Counted from the first letter of the stretch, positions 48,065-57,951 are shown. The stretch is 64,000 nt of DNA from Phaeobacter sp. 22II1-1F12B (GCF_002210165.1 NZ_AQQP01000010.1:62001-126000); one strand, 5' to 3'. The notes: generated from the sequence alone by a model not told the origin. Program-made: numbers and translations.

Positions 48065-48898
48065 ATGAAACATGTCCAGGTCGCCGACCTCACAATCGGC
48101 AATGACCGCCCGCTGACCATTATCGCGGGCCCCTGCCAGCTTGAAAGCAGCGATCACGCGCAGATGATCGCAGGCCGTATGAAAGAGGCCTGCGACAAGT
48201 TCGGCGCCCAGTACGTTTTCAAGGCGTCTTACGACAAGGCCAACCGCACCTCGCTTTCGGGCAAGCGCGGGCTTGGCATGGAACAGGGGCTGTCGATCCT
48301 TTCCGACATCCGCAAAACTTTTGGCGTCCCGGTCCTGACCGACGTCCATACCGAGGCACAATGCGCCGAAGCCGCCGAGGCCGTGGATATCATCCAGATT
48401 CCCGCCTTTCTCTGCCGCCAGACCGACATGCTGCTGGCCGCTGGCAAGACCGGTGCCGCGATCAATGCCAAAAAGGGCCAGTTCCTCGCGCCCTGGGACA
48501 TGAAGAACGTCGTCGACAAGATTGAAAGCACAGGGAATGAACGCATCCTGCTGACCGAACGCGGGGTCTCCTTTGGCTATAACACGCTCGTCGCCGACAT
48601 GCGCTCCCTGCCGCAGATGGCGGAAACCGGCTATCCCGTGGTGATGGACGCGACCCATTCCGTGCAGCAGCCCGGCGGCAAGGGCGGCTCATCCGGCGGA
48701 CAACGCGAATTCGCCCCTGTCATGGCCCGCGCGGCCGTGGCAATCGGCGTCGGCGCGGTATTCATCGAAACGCATGAGGACCCGGACAACGCGCCAAGCG
48801 ACGGGCCCAACATGGTCTATCTCGACCAGATGCCTCATCTGATCGAGACGCTGATGGCCTTTGACGCCATTGCCAAAGCGAATCCCGTAACGCTCTGA
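48065..48898 (+). CDS. kdsA: 3-deoxy-8-phosphooctulonate synthase KdsA
   Basis: Condenses arabinose-5-phosphate with phosphoenolpyruvate to make Kdo-8-phosphate. Of 277 residues: IIAGPCQLESSDHA, FKASYDKANRTS, VLTDVHTEAQ, IIQIPAFLCRQTD, and VFIETHEDPDNAPSDGP, all standard. Kdo goes to lipopolysaccharide and to the poly-Kdo linker of exported capsules. Its place inside the kpsT-kpsE operon suggests it feeds the capsule linker here. The gap to kpsE is three bases. Cofactor: no N-terminal metal cysteine swap was noted. Confidence 0.96.
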   Translation: MKHVQVADLTIGNDRPLTIIAGPCQLESSDHAQMIAGRMKEACDKFGAQYVFKASYDKANRTSLSGKRGLGMEQGLSILSDIRKTFGVPVLTDVHTEAQCAEAAEAVDIIQIPAFLCRQTDMLLAAGKTGAAINAKKGQFLAPWDMKNVVDKIESTGNERILLTERGVSFGYNTLVADMRSLPQMAETGYPVVMDATHSVQQPGGKGGSSGGQREFAPVMARAAVAIGVGAVFIETHEDPDNAPSDGPNMVYLDQMPHLIETLMAFDAIAKANPVTL

Positions 48899-48913
48899 CA
48901 AAAAGAGATTTTC

Positions 48914-50410
48914 ATGACCAAACCTGCTTCTACAGTTACGCCCAACACATGGGAATTCCTGCGCGATCCGATGATCACGCCGACCGGATTCCGCGAATAT
49001 GACGCGCGCTGGAAATACCCGGATGAAATCAACCTGCCCGGCATGACGGCGCTTGGCCTTGGGATCGGCACGCAGATGCACAAGCGCGGGGTCGAACCGG
49101 TCATCGCCGTGGGCAACGACTATCGCGACTATTCGTTGACCATCAAGAACGCGCTGATCCTTGGGCTGATGCAGGCCGGGATCACCGTCAAGGACATCGG
49201 CCCCTGCATCACACCGATGGCCTATTTCAGCTCGTTCCACCTTGGCGTGCCGGGCGTTGCGATGGTCACCGCTTCGCATAACCCGAACGGCTGGACCGGG
49301 GTCAAGATGGGCTTTGCCATGCCCCTGACCCACGGCCCCGACGAGATGGGAGAACTCAAGGATATCGTCCTCAACGGCAAGGGCGAGCCACGCGATGGTG
49401 GCAAGTACGAATTCGTCGATGGTGTCTGGGACGCCTACATGGACGACCTCGTCGGCGACTTCAAAATGTCCCGCAAACTCAAGGTCGTATGCGCCACGGG
49501 CAATGGCACCGCCAGCGCCTATGCACCGGCGCTTTTCGAACGTATCGGCGTCGAAGTCGTCGAAAGCCACAATACGCTCGACTACACCTTCCCAAATTAC
49601 AACCCGAACCCCGAAGCGATGGAAATGCTCCATGACATGGCCGACAGCGTCAAAGCTTCCGGCGCCGATTTCGCGCTTGGGTTTGACGGGGACGGCGACC
49701 GCTGCGGTGTGGTCGATGACGAGGGCGAAGAGATTTTTGCGGACAAGGTCGGCGTCATCATGGCCCGCGACCTGTCAAAAATCTATCCGAACTCGACCTT
49801 TGTGGCGGATGTGAAATCCACCGGGCTTTTTGCCGCCGATCCCGAGCTGCAGGCCAATGGCGTCAAGGCCGATTACTGGAAGACCGGCCACAGCCACATG
49901 AAACGCCGCGTGCATGAGCTCGGTGCGCTGGCGGGTTTCGAAAAATCCGGCCACTACTTCCTCGCCGAACCCATCGGGCGCGGCTATGATGACGGCATGC
50001 GTGTCGCGGTCGAAATCTGCAAGCTGATGGACCGCAACCCCGACATGAAAATGTCCGATCTGCGCAAGGCCTTGCCCGTAACCCATTCCACGCCCACCAT
50101 GTCGCCCTATTGCGCGGACACTGAAAAATACGAAGTTCTGGAACGGCTTGTCGACAAGCTCGTCGCCAAGGCCGAGGCCGGTGAACAGGTCGCAGGGCGC
50201 GATATCAAGGAAGTCGTTACCGTCAACGGTGCCCGCGTCATCCTTGATAACGGATCATGGGGGTTGGTCCGCGCCTCCTCCAACACGCCGAACCTTGTTG
50301 TCGTCTGCGAAAGCAGCGAAAGCGACGAAGAGATGCGCGCGATCTTTGCCGATATCGATGCGGTGATCCGTACCGAACCTTCGGTCGGCGATTACGACCA
50401 GAAAATCTGA
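48914..50410 (+). CDS. Phosphomannomutase/phosphoglucomutase
   Basis: 498 residues of the alpha-D-phosphohexomutase family. The phosphoserine loop is TASHNPNGW with S121; the metal loop is DGDGDR at 258-263; a sugar-binding segment is EKSGHYF and a phosphate-binding segment is RASSNTPN near the C-terminus. It interconverts mannose or glucose 1- and 6-phosphates to supply nucleotide sugars for polysaccharides. Being last in the capsule operon (15 bases after kdsA) supports that role. It converges on the AsmA gene with 16 bases between. Confidence 0.92.
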   Translation: MTKPASTVTPNTWEFLRDPMITPTGFREYDARWKYPDEINLPGMTALGLGIGTQMHKRGVEPVIAVGNDYRDYSLTIKNALILGLMQAGITVKDIGPCITPMAYFSSFHLGVPGVAMVTASHNPNGWTGVKMGFAMPLTHGPDEMGELKDIVLNGKGEPRDGGKYEFVDGVWDAYMDDLVGDFKMSRKLKVVCATGNGTASAYAPALFERIGVEVVESHNTLDYTFPNYNPNPEAMEMLHDMADSVKASGADFALGFDGDGDRCGVVDDEGEEIFADKVGVIMARDLSKIYPNSTFVADVKSTGLFAADPELQANGVKADYWKTGHSHMKRRVHELGALAGFEKSGHYFLAEPIGRGYDDGMRVAVEICKLMDRNPDMKMSDLRKALPVTHSTPTMSPYCADTEKYEVLERLVDKLVAKAEAGEQVAGRDIKEVVTVNGARVILDNGSWGLVRASSNTPNLVVVCESSESDEEMRAIFADIDAVIRTEPSVGDYDQKI

Positions 50411-50426
50411 AGCATCCCGGGCGGCG

Positions 50427-52361
50427 TCAATCGCCGCCCAACAGCTTGAGAAAGCCTTTCTTGGCTTCCTCCTCGATCTTGTCCTTGAGAAGCTCTTCGA
50501 CATCGCGCGTATCGCCGGGCGCCCCGCTCAGTTTGGCGCGGATCTTCTCCTTGGCGCGTTCTTCCAGCGCATCCAGCTTCACATCCGCATTCGCTTTCAG
50601 CACCGCTTCAAGGTCGGGTTGCACGCTTGGCCGCGCCCAGGGGCCGCTGATGCGCACGGGGATAGCCAGCCCCTCGCCGCCGCGCGCCCGAAGCGCCACG
50701 GGCGTGATGACATAGTCGATATCCCTTTCGCCCAGCCCGATCACCCCGGTGCCGTCGGCCCGGAAATTCTTGAGCTCGACGGCAAGGTCATCGTTGCTCA
50801 GCACCCCGCCGGTGATATCGAAACTGGCCTTCAGCGTATCGAACACCGTGGTGCCGCCATTCTGTTCGCCCGAATCCATCAGCGCCTCAAGGTCGATGCC
50901 CGCGATTTCACCCGTTGTCATGCCGATCCGCCCCGATCCCGAGAGCGAGCGCATGATCATATCCGCACTCTGTCCAACGCCCAAAAAAGTAAGCTTCATG
51001 TCCGCCTTGCCGGAAAAGCGATTGATATCAGCCATATCCGACAAGAGCCGCTGCATCTCGATACCCTTTGCCTGAAGCGCGCCTCCGACGGAAAGCCCCG
51101 TCCGATTGTTCGCCACCAACTGCCCGGTGATCTCTCCGTCAAATGCTTCGACCCGCGCAAGGTCCAGCACCGCGCGGGAATTGACCAACGTGAACAGCGC
51201 CTGCACCGCCCCAAGCTGGGTGCCCGCGACCCGGACGCTTTTCGCATCGAGCGTGACCGACGCGTCCACGAGGCCCAGACCGCTTGCGTCAATCGGTGTG
51301 CTCGACCAGCCAAGCCTTGTCGAACCGGACCCGGCCCCCGCGCCGCCCCCTTTCGCGGAAACCGGTGTGAAATCAAGCGCATCGGCGTTGAGCCGCGCAG
51401 TCAGTTTCACCGGATCGGCAAGATACAGATCAGCCGCGCCGTTCACCCGGTTCCGATCCAGCAGCACGGACAGGTCGCGCAAGGAAAGCCGCTGATCCAG
51501 CGTATAGGTCGCCTCGGTCACCATTTCGACACCGCGGCCCATGTGCTCGGGCCAAAAGCCCTGCCCAAGCCCCAGCGCCCGCTGCATCTTGACGATATCA
51601 TCCGCATCCATCGTCACCCGCCCCGAGGCTTCGCCGTTCAGCCGCGCCCGACCGACAAAGCTCGCCTCCCCGCCCGAGGTCGCCACCTCAAGCGTCAGCG
51701 GCGCCACATCGCTGGCAAGAAAGTCTTGGAAATTCGCAACTTGTGCAGCCACCTTGATGCGCTCCCCCGCAGGGGACATCGCCAGATCGATATGGGCAAC
51801 GCCGCTCGGTTCGGGCCAGTCGAGCGTCAGATCGACATCCGACAGGGCAAATTCTCCGCCGCCCTCGCGCCGGTAGAGCAGCCGCGCATCGCTGAGCTTC
51901 AGCCGTTCGAGCATGACCGGCGACGTCTCGTCCGCAGCCTCGCCCAAGGTTTCACCGTTATCCGCGACGCCCGTGGTTTCGGTGAACTCCCAGTTGCCGA
52001 CACCGTCGGCGTTTTGCAGCAACCGCAGGTCCGGCTGTTCTGCCACCACTTCGCTGACCCGGATACGTCCGCGCAAAAGATCACGCGCCGACAGCCCCAC
52101 TGAAAGCGCTTCGGCACGCAACATCGGTTCGTCATCGGCCCAATCGGCATTAGCAACTGTAACCGGCCCCGTTTTAACCCCCAAGGTCGGCCAGAGAGAC
52201 AGGCGAACGCCGCCGCCAATACTCACCTCTCGTCCGGTCTGGTTGCGAATCTGTTCAGCCGCGATTTCCGCGATACGTTCCTGCGGCAAAAGAAACAGCC
52301 CGACCGCCAAAGTCACCAGCGCCAGCAACACCGCGCCGATCAGCCTGAAAATCCACCGCAT
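50427..52361 (-). CDS. AsmA family outer-membrane assembly protein
   Basis: 644 residues with one N-terminal span (about 5-27) then a periplasmic domain. The start [26 protein letters not shown] is followed by the AsmA hallmark R[14 protein letters not shown]. The second half repeats beta patterns typical of AsmA/TamB-like groove proteins that carry lipid between membranes. The frame is open to 52931, but ATG 52361 has GGAGCAGG upstream and begins the membrane helix. It is divergent from rimO with 96 bases between. Confidence 0.88.
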   Translation of the reverse strand: MRWIFRLIGAVLLALVTLAVGLFLLPQERIAEIAAEQIRNQTGREVSIGGGVRLSLWPTLGVKTGPVTVANADWADDEPMLRAEALSVGLSARDLLRGRIRVSEVVAEQPDLRLLQNADGVGNWEFTETTGVADNGETLGEAADETSPVMLERLKLSDARLLYRREGGGEFALSDVDLTLDWPEPSGVAHIDLAMSPAGERIKVAAQVANFQDFLASDVAPLTLEVATSGGEASFVGRARLNGEASGRVTMDADDIVKMQRALGLGQGFWPEHMGRGVEMVTEATYTLDQRLSLRDLSVLLDRNRVNGAADLYLADPVKLTARLNADALDFTPVSAKGGGAGAGSGSTRLGWSSTPIDASGLGLVDASVTLDAKSVRVAGTQLGAVQALFTLVNSRAVLDLARVEAFDGEITGQLVANNRTGLSVGGALQAKGIEMQRLLSDMADINRFSGKADMKLTFLGVGQSADMIMRSLSGSGRIGMTTGEIAGIDLEALMDSGEQNGGTTVFDTLKASFDITGGVLSNDDLAVELKNFRADGTGVIGLGERDIDYVITPVALRARGGEGLAIPVRISGPWARPSVQPDLEAVLKANADVKLDALEERAKEKIRAKLSGAPGDTRDVEELLKDKIEEEAKKGFLKLLGGD

Positions 52362-52457
52362 TCGCCTGCTCCGCCTGCCGTTTTCCTCAGCATATCCGCC
52401 TTGCCCTGTCACGCAAAGCCTTTGCACCTTTCTCGCGCCGGGCCTATAGGAGCGCAC

Positions 52458-53849
52458 ATGAGCACGAACCCTCCTGATCTGCGCCCCGATCTCGCGCCCC
52501 GCGCGCGCATCGGCGATGCGCCCCGTCCCGGCCAGCCCACCATTGGCATGGTCTCGCTTGGCTGCCCCAAGGCGCTGGTCGACAGCGAACGCATCCTCAC
52601 GCGGCTGCGGGCCGAAGGCTATGGTATCTCGCCAGATTACAGCGGCGCCGATGCAGTAATCGTAAACACCTGCGGATTTCTCGACAGCGCCAAGGCCGAA
52701 AGTCTCGAAGCCATCGGCGAGGCGCTGACCGAAAACGGCCGGGTCATCGTGACCGGATGCCTCGGGGCCGAGCCGGAATACATCACCGGGACCCACCCCA
52801 AGGTGCTCGCCGTGACCGGCCCGCATCAATACGAACAGGTCCTCGACGCGGTGCATTCCGCCGTGCCCCCTGATCCGAACCCCTTTGTCGATCTGCTTCC
52901 GGCCTCGGGCGTGTCCCTCACGCCAAGGCACTACTCTTACTTAAAGATTTCAGAAGGTTGCAACCACAAGTGCAAGTTCTGTATCATTCCGGACATGCGC
53001 GGGCGGCTTGTGTCGCGCCCGGCTCATGCGGTGCTGCGCGAGGCCGAGAAACTGGTCGAGAACGGCGTCCGCGAGTTGCTGGTGATCAGCCAGGACACCA
53101 GCGCCTACGGGCTTGATCGCAAGTATGACACGAACCCGTGGAAAGACGGCGAGGTGCGCAGCCATATCCTCGATCTCTCCCGCGAACTGGGACAACTCGG
53201 CGCATGGGTGCGGCTGCACTACGTCTATCCATACCCGCATGTGCGCGACCTGATCCCGCTGATGGCCGACCCGTCGAACGGGCTGCTGCCCTATCTCGAC
53301 ATCCCCTTCCAGCATGCGCATCCCGACGTGCTGAAACGCATGGCCCGCCCTGCCGCCGGGTCGAAAACGCTCGACGAAATCGCCGCTTGGCGAGACATCT
53401 GCCCCGACATCACACTGCGCTCGACTTTCATCGTCGGCTATCCGGGTGAAACCGAATCCGAATTCCAGACCCTGCTCGACTGGATGGACGAAGCCCGGCT
53501 CGACCGGGTCGGCTGCTTCAAATACGAAAATGTCGAAGGGGCGCGGTCTAACGACCTGCCCGATCACGTACCCGAAGAGGTCAAGCAAGAGCGGTGGGAA
53601 CGCTTCATGGAAAAGGCGCAGGCCATTTCCGAGGCCAAGCTGCAGGCCAAGGTCGGCCAGCAGCTGCAGGTGATTGTCGATGAGATCGACGACGAAGCCG
53701 CCACCTGCCGGAGCTGGGCCGACGCGCCCGAGATCGACGGCAATCTCTTTATCGACGAAGGTTTCGAAAACCTGAAGCCAGGAGATCTTGTCACCGTCAC
53801 CGTCGACGAGGCCAGCGATTACGATCTCTGGGGACGTCTCGATAGCTGA
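52458..53849 (+). CDS. rimO: Ribosomal protein S12 methylthiotransferase RimO
   Basis: A radical-SAM enzyme that methylthiolates Asp-88 of S12. Of 463 residues, the N-terminal UPF0004 domain holds the first cluster ligands C36, C72 and C101, in [15 protein letters not shown] and TGCLG; the radical-SAM cluster is C168, C172 and C175 (GCNHKCKFC); a TRAM domain follows at the C-terminus. ATG 52458 has AGGAGCGCAC upstream. It converges on the cysteine-rich DUF6455 gene. Confidence 0.97.
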   Translation: MSTNPPDLRPDLAPRARIGDAPRPGQPTIGMVSLGCPKALVDSERILTRLRAEGYGISPDYSGADAVIVNTCGFLDSAKAESLEAIGEALTENGRVIVTGCLGAEPEYITGTHPKVLAVTGPHQYEQVLDAVHSAVPPDPNPFVDLLPASGVSLTPRHYSYLKISEGCNHKCKFCIIPDMRGRLVSRPAHAVLREAEKLVENGVRELLVISQDTSAYGLDRKYDTNPWKDGEVRSHILDLSRELGQLGAWVRLHYVYPYPHVRDLIPLMADPSNGLLPYLDIPFQHAHPDVLKRMARPAAGSKTLDEIAAWRDICPDITLRSTFIVGYPGETESEFQTLLDWMDEARLDRVGCFKYENVEGARSNDLPDHVPEEVKQERWERFMEKAQAISEAKLQAKVGQQLQVIVDEIDDEAATCRSWADAPEIDGNLFIDEGFENLKPGDLVTVTVDEASDYDLWGRLDS

Positions 53850-53889
53850 CCCAACATCAGGATCGTCCGGCAATGCCTTGGAATTAAAC

Positions 53890-54150
53890 TCATTCCACGC
53901 GCAGCCGGGCCATCATCTCGCTGTTACGACAAAAGCTTGGCGTCTGCATGGCGCCGGTTTTCTGCGCGTCAAGCCAGCTGCCGCAAAAGCCCGGATCCGA
54001 GCATTCGCAACAGCGCAGAACCGCGTCGCCAAGCTCACCGACGGTCAGACGCCCGCCGTTCAGGATCTCTTGCTGCATGTCCACGCCGACCGCCTCGGCC
54101 ATCCGGTCCAGTAGAACCGCGTGCTTTCTCAGCTTTTCAGGGTCTTGCAT
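53890..54150 (-). CDS. DUF6455-like cysteine-rich small protein
   Basis: 86 residues with the motif RCCECSDPGFCGSWL, cysteines C47, C48, C50 and C56, preceded by a helical part (LLDRMAEAVGVDMQQEIL). The four-Cys pattern is typical of a small family in Rhodobacterales (DUF6455 by memory) and could bind iron, but no partner is known. ATG 54150 has GGAGACCCGG upstream; the frame to 54195 has no site. It is 81 bases after the M48 lipoprotein gene on the same strand. Confidence 0.72.
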   Translation of the reverse strand: MQDPEKLRKHAVLLDRMAEAVGVDMQQEILNGGRLTVGELGDAVLRCCECSDPGFCGSWLDAQKTGAMQTPSFCRNSEMMARLRVE

Positions 54151-54231
54151 CCGGGTCTCCGATTCCTTGAATCTGTCCGGCCACTCTGCCCGCAACAGGC
54201 GCGCAACGCCTTGATCGACATCAAATGAGCC

Positions 54232-54948
54232 TCAGCCCGAGGTCATCCCCGCCATCGTCCGCCGAACCATGTCGAGCCGATCTGCATTGGGTGGGTGCGA
54301 CCCAAGGAAACGGTCGCCTGGATCGGGCACCTGCGTGAAAAAGCCCGCGCCGATCAACGGGTTGAACCCGGCGCGATACGCAATGACCGTACCAAGCTGG
54401 TCCGCTTCCAGTTCGAATTCCTTGGAATAGCTGCGTGCCCCTACCGCAGCACCAAGCCGCTGGGCGTTTTCCACGTCCAGTGCGCTGCCGCCAGTGAGCG
54501 TGGCAAGCCCTGCAAAGACCACCGCGCCTGCTTCGGCGTTGCGCTGCTGCCGCGCAAGGTGGTTGCGGATGTGATGCGCGGCCTCGTGGCTCATCACAAA
54601 GGCAAGCTCATCCACGTTACCGACGCTTTCGATGAGCGAGGCAGTGAAAGTGATCACCGGGCGCCCCTCCCGATCAAGGCTTTGAAACGCGTTCGGCTGC
54701 GCGTTGCGCCGGGCATCGACCGCGATCAGGAAATCGCAGTTCATACCGGTTGTACGATTGCGACATTCCTGTTCAGCTATCGGCTCTACCGCACTGACAA
54801 CATAGGAAAAGTTTGCCTGAACAAGTTCCGGGGAAAACCCGGGCACGACCGAAGCGCCAGAGGTGGCGCCGCTTGAAACGGTCGGCGTGTCGCACCCCGA
54901 AAGCCCCAAGGCTGCACATAACCCGATCAGTACCCGACCCCAGCGCAT
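54232..54948 (-). CDS. M48 family metalloprotease lipoprotein
   Basis: 238 residues. The signal peptide ends in the lipobox LSGC with C19 lipidated, so it sits in the inner or outer membrane facing the periplasm. The HExxH zinc motif is HEAAH at 121-125; the third ligand Glu is in FELEADQLG near 175-180. M48-type lipoproteins such as BepA or LoiP control outer-membrane protein quality. ATG 54948 has AAAGGAGCGCC upstream. The open frame to 55206 is antisense to the next gene and is not real. Confidence 0.92.
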   Translation of the reverse strand: MRWGRVLIGLCAALGLSGCDTPTVSSGATSGASVVPGFSPELVQANFSYVVSAVEPIAEQECRNRTTGMNCDFLIAVDARRNAQPNAFQSLDREGRPVITFTASLIESVGNVDELAFVMSHEAAHHIRNHLARQQRNAEAGAVVFAGLATLTGGSALDVENAQRLGAAVGARSYSKEFELEADQLGTVIAYRAGFNPLIGAGFFTQVPDPGDRFLGSHPPNADRLDMVRRTMAGMTSG

Positions 54949-55069
54949 TGGCGCTCCTTTCCTCAGTATTTCCCGAATGACCCTAGCACAGACGACGGCG
55001 GCTTCCAGTGCCCGGATCTGCGGTGAATCGCCCTTGCATTGCCCCTGCAACAGCGCCACTCTCAACCAT

Positions 55070-55315
55070 ATGTTTAGCATTGAACACGAATTCGACGCCA
55101 CTGTGATCACGCTTGTCGATGAGGACCCCGCGCCCCTGCAAGAGGACGTGGTGATCAACAGTTTTGCCGAATGCATCACGATCGAGCAATTCGACGCGCG
55201 CACCAACCAGATGATGAAAATAACACTCTCGCCGGAGCAGCTACGCGATCTTGCCGCGGCGCTTGATCTGCCCGAGGGCGTCTATCGCTTGCGGCGCAAC
55301 ACCTCCACCTCGTAG
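55070..55315 (+). CDS. Small conserved hypothetical protein
   Basis: 81 residues, acidic, with no membrane span. The sequence (FSIEHEFDATVITLVDEDPAPLQEDVVI and a C-terminal LRDLAAALDLPEGVYRL) resembles short conserved Rhodobacterales proteins without assigned function. There is no clear ribosome site before the ATG, so translation may be low or leaderless. Its last 34 bases overlap the DUF167 gene on the opposite strand. Confidence 0.6.
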   Translation: MFSIEHEFDATVITLVDEDPAPLQEDVVINSFAECITIEQFDARTNQMMKITLSPEQLRDLAAALDLPEGVYRLRRNTSTS

Positions 55316-55578
55316 CGGAACAGCTTTTCCCGCGACGTAGCCCCGCGCAAAAGGGACAGCGCACTCGGCGCGACACCAAGCGCGCGGGCCAGCAATTGCG
55401 TGACAGCCGTATTCGCCTTGCCGTTTTCCGGTGGCGCCGTGACCGTGATGCGCAGCTCTCCATCGCGTTCGATCACCGCGTTTCTGGCCGCGCCGGGCGT
55501 GACGCGCACGGCGAATTCCGCGCCTTCAACCGCAAGATGCGCCAGATCGGGGAGGTCTCTGGATTTTGCCCGGGCCAT
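55282..55578 (-). CDS. DUF167/YggU family protein
   Basis: 98 residues with the DUF167 pattern: VRVTPGAARNAVIERDGELRITVTAPPENGKANTAV, then LARALGVAPSALSLLRGATSREK. The fold is a small alpha-beta sandwich of unknown function found in most bacteria. The 3' end overlaps the plus-strand gene by 34 bases (convergent). A 197-base gap separates it from the divergent nitroreductase gene. Confidence 0.88.
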   Translation of the reverse strand: MARAKSRDLPDLAHLAVEGAEFAVRVTPGAARNAVIERDGELRITVTAPPENGKANTAVTQLLARALGVAPSALSLLRGATSREKLFRYEVEVLRRKR

Positions 55579-55662
55579 TCATCGCCTCACTTCAACTGCG
55601 CAGCCTACCCTGCGGATTACCATGGGAAATCGGATCGAAACACGGCAAGGCACGAACGTCCG

Positions 55663-55672
55663 CAGTATACTG
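55663..55672. promoter_or_regulatory. Perfect palindrome upstream of the nitroreductase gene
   Basis: CAGTATACTG is a 10-base perfect palindrome in the 197-base gap 55579-55775. CGCAGTATG recurs at 55751, 16 bases before the ATG region. It could be an operator for the nitroreductase gene. No regulator is encoded nearby. Confidence 0.3.
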
Positions 55673-55775
55673 ACCGGGCCACGCTTGCGGATTTTACTCG
55701 AAAAACATAGACCTCTCTCTTGCATAGCTACAGGTTCGAGCCAACATATCCGCAGTATGTAAGAAAGATTAACAT

Positions 55776-56354
55776 ATGACGACTCCCAATCCCGCCGCGC
55801 TTGAATTTCTGCTGCATCGACGTTCCCGCCCGGCCAAGACGCTGACCACCCCTGTGCCGGACGAAACCGCGCTTGAACCTATCCTGACGGCGGCCGCCCG
55901 CAGCCCCGATCACGGCAAATTGGAGCCGTGGCGTTTTATCGTGATCGAAAAAGGCGCGATGCCCCGTCTCGCAGAGCAGGCCGAAGAACATGCAAAAGCG
56001 CTTGGCCTCGCCGATGCCGACGTAGCCAAGGCCCGCAACCAGTTCGATCAGGGGCATCTGGCCGTTGCAGTTGTCGCCTGTCCTAATGAAACGGCAAAGA
56101 TCCCCGTGATCGAACAGACCTATTCCGCCGGGGCCGTGTGCCTTGCGCTTCTGAACGCCGCACTGGCCGCAGGCTGGGGAGCGAACTGGCTCTCGGGCAG
56201 CGTCAGCCATGACCCAGCCTTCTGCAGCGCCGCGCTTGGCCTCGCGCCGCATGAGAAAATCGCCGGTTTCATCCACATCGGAACAGAAACCTCTGCCCCG
56301 CCGGACCGTCCGCGCCCCGATCTCACCGCCAAAACCACCTGGGTTTCGTCTTGA
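55776..56354 (+). CDS. Nitroreductase family protein
   Basis: 192 residues of the FMN-dependent nitroreductase fold (YdjA-like). Motifs are LLHRRSRPAK near the start (FMN phosphate), RSPDHGKLEPWRFIVI, and ALLNAALAAGWGANWLSG. It likely reduces nitro or quinone compounds using NAD(P)H, substrate unknown. The stop overlaps the TTG of the next gene by three bases (TTGA). Confidence 0.88.
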   Translation: MTTPNPAALEFLLHRRSRPAKTLTTPVPDETALEPILTAAARSPDHGKLEPWRFIVIEKGAMPRLAEQAEEHAKALGLADADVAKARNQFDQGHLAVAVVACPNETAKIPVIEQTYSAGAVCLALLNAALAAGWGANWLSGSVSHDPAFCSAALGLAPHEKIAGFIHIGTETSAPPDRPRPDLTAKTTWVSS

Positions 56355-57061
56355 TCCTTCAGGCGTTTTTCCTCGCCATCGCACAGATCGGCGACCGGCC
56401 GTTCCGCAAAGTGCTGATGTTGGGCGTCTTGCTGACCTTCGCGCTGCTGGTCGCTGCAACGGTCGGGCTGCTATGGCTGGTTCAGACCTATTTCGGCGAT
56501 GGTATCACCCTGCCCTGGATCGGCGAGGTGCAATGGGTCGACAGCCTTTTCAGCGCCACGTCGATCCTGGTGATGCTGTTTCTGTCGATCTTCCTGATGG
56601 TCCCGGTGGCCTCGGCCATCACCTCCTTTTTTCTCGACGAGATCGCGCAGGCGGTCGAAGACCGGCACTATCCCCAGCTGCCCGAGGCCCGCAACGTCCC
56701 CTTTGCCGAGGCGCTGAGCGACTCGGTCGCCTTTCTTGGCGTTCTGATTGTCGCGAACCTTCTTGGTCTGATCGTCTATCTCATCTTTCTGGTTACAGCC
56801 GTTCTCGCGCCCTTTGCGCCCTTCGTGTTTTACGCGCTGAACGGTTACCTGCTCGGGCGCGAATACTTCACACTGGTCGCGATCCGGCGCATCGGCCGCA
56901 AAGAGGCGACCCGCATGCGCAAGAAATACGGCAGCACCGTTTTTCTAGCCGGTGTATTGATGACGGTCCCACTGACGGTGCCCGTTGTGAACCTGTTAGT
57001 GCCGGTTCTGGGCGCCGCGACCTTCACCCATCTCTTTCAAATGCTCAACAAAGAGCGTTAA
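56351..57061 (+). CDS. EI24 domain membrane protein (CysZ-like)
   Basis: 236 residues with four or five spans. The EI24/CysZ pattern is seen in SAITSFFLDEIAQAVEDRHYP and NGYLLGREYFTLVAIRRI. CysZ transports sulfate, but in alphaproteobacteria this family is often of unknown substrate. The TTG start shares three bases with the nitroreductase stop; an ATG at residue 23 is an alternative. The 189 bases downstream contain a bidirectional terminator. Confidence 0.82.
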   Translation: MILQAFFLAIAQIGDRPFRKVLMLGVLLTFALLVAATVGLLWLVQTYFGDGITLPWIGEVQWVDSLFSATSILVMLFLSIFLMVPVASAITSFFLDEIAQAVEDRHYPQLPEARNVPFAEALSDSVAFLGVLIVANLLGLIVYLIFLVTAVLAPFAPFVFYALNGYLLGREYFTLVAIRRIGRKEATRMRKKYGSTVFLAGVLMTVPLTVPVVNLLVPVLGAATFTHLFQMLNKER

Positions 57062-57167
57062 GAAATCCTTTCCGAGCGGCAGGATCGTTGCGATTTTCGG
57101 ACTTACCCACAGAAACTCGCATCGGCTGGACACAAAGCCCAACCTGAGCCTCAATGCCAGCAAGAAA

Positions 57168-57191
57168 GGCCACAGGAATAAACCTGTGGCC
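57168..57191. terminator. Bidirectional terminator between EI24 and DUF1467 genes
   Basis: A 9-bp perfect stem GGCCACAGG/CCTGTGGCC with a 6-base loop AATAAA; CATTTCAAT follows on the plus strand and TTTCTTG on the minus. It sits between convergent genes. Confidence 0.7.
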
Positions 57192-57250
57192 CATTTCAAT
57201 CTAACAAGGATCTCGAAAATTCAGGCGTGGCAGCGAGTTCCGAAGACCTT

Positions 57251-57523
57251 TTAACGCGGCAGCGCGCGATAGAACCAGTCGAAGTCTTCCAGCGTAATCC
57301 AGTTGGACAGGATGATTCCGGAAATGATGACCCAGAGCACAAAGGCAACCGCCGTCGTATAAAGTGCCTTCTTGCGCAGGTGATGAGATTCCGGGGCCCC
57401 GGCGTGGGTGCCGGGCACGACCTGGCCTAGATCCCCCTGCGTTTTCACGCGGATGGGAATGGCCACGAAAAACGTCATGAACCAGATGACGATGAACAGC
57501 ACGATGGCCGATGTAACGCCCAT
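57251..57523 (-). CDS. DUF1467 family membrane protein
   Basis: 90 residues with two spans (about 5-23 and 57-75). Motif WFMTFFVAIPIRVKTQGDLGQVVPGTHAGAPESHHLRKK is typical of DUF1467, found next to methylmalonyl-CoA epimerase in many alphaproteobacteria, as here (23 bases after it). No function is known. Confidence 0.88.
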   Translation of the reverse strand: MGVTSAIVLFIVIWFMTFFVAIPIRVKTQGDLGQVVPGTHAGAPESHHLRKKALYTTAVAFVLWVIISGIILSNWITLEDFDWFYRALPR

Positions 57524-57546
57524 GTCAGACTCCTTTCAGCGACGGC

Positions 57547-57951
57547 TCAGACCTGTTCCAGTTCGACAAGACAGCCGTTGAAATCCTTGGGGTGCAGGAA
57601 CAGCACCGGTTTCCCATGCGCACCGATCTTGGGCTCACCATTGCCCAGCACCCGTGCGCCGGTTTCCTTGAGATGGTCGCGCGCCGCGATGATGTCATCG
57701 ACCTCGTAGCAGACGTGATGCATCCCGCCTGCGGGGTTCTTTTCCAGAAACGCCTTGATCGGGCTGTCATCGCCCAGCGGATAAAGCAGTTCGATCTTGG
57801 TATTGGGCAGTTCGATGAAAACCACCGTCACGCCGTGATCCGGTTCGTCCTGGGGCGCACCGACCTTTGCGCCAAGCGCATCGCGATACTGGGCCGAGGC
57901 GGCCTCGAGATCCGGCACGGCGATGGCAACATGGTTAAGACGGCCGATCAT
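57547..57951 (-). CDS. mce: Methylmalonyl-CoA epimerase
   Basis: 134 residues of the vicinal-oxygen-chelate fold that turns (S)- into (R)-methylmalonyl-CoA, part of propionyl-CoA breakdown. Metal ligands are likely H7 (NHVAIAV), then H in GMHHVCYEVDD and E in CLVELEQV. ATG 57951 has GGGAGGTGCC upstream; the frame to 58071 lacks a site. It is the first gene of mce-DUF1467 and divergent from the response regulator (162 bases). Confidence 0.93.
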   Translation of the reverse strand: MIGRLNHVAIAVPDLEAASAQYRDALGAKVGAPQDEPDHGVTVVFIELPNTKIELLYPLGDDSPIKAFLEKNPAGGMHHVCYEVDDIIAARDHLKETGARVLGNGEPKIGAHGKPVLFLHPKDFNGCLVELEQV

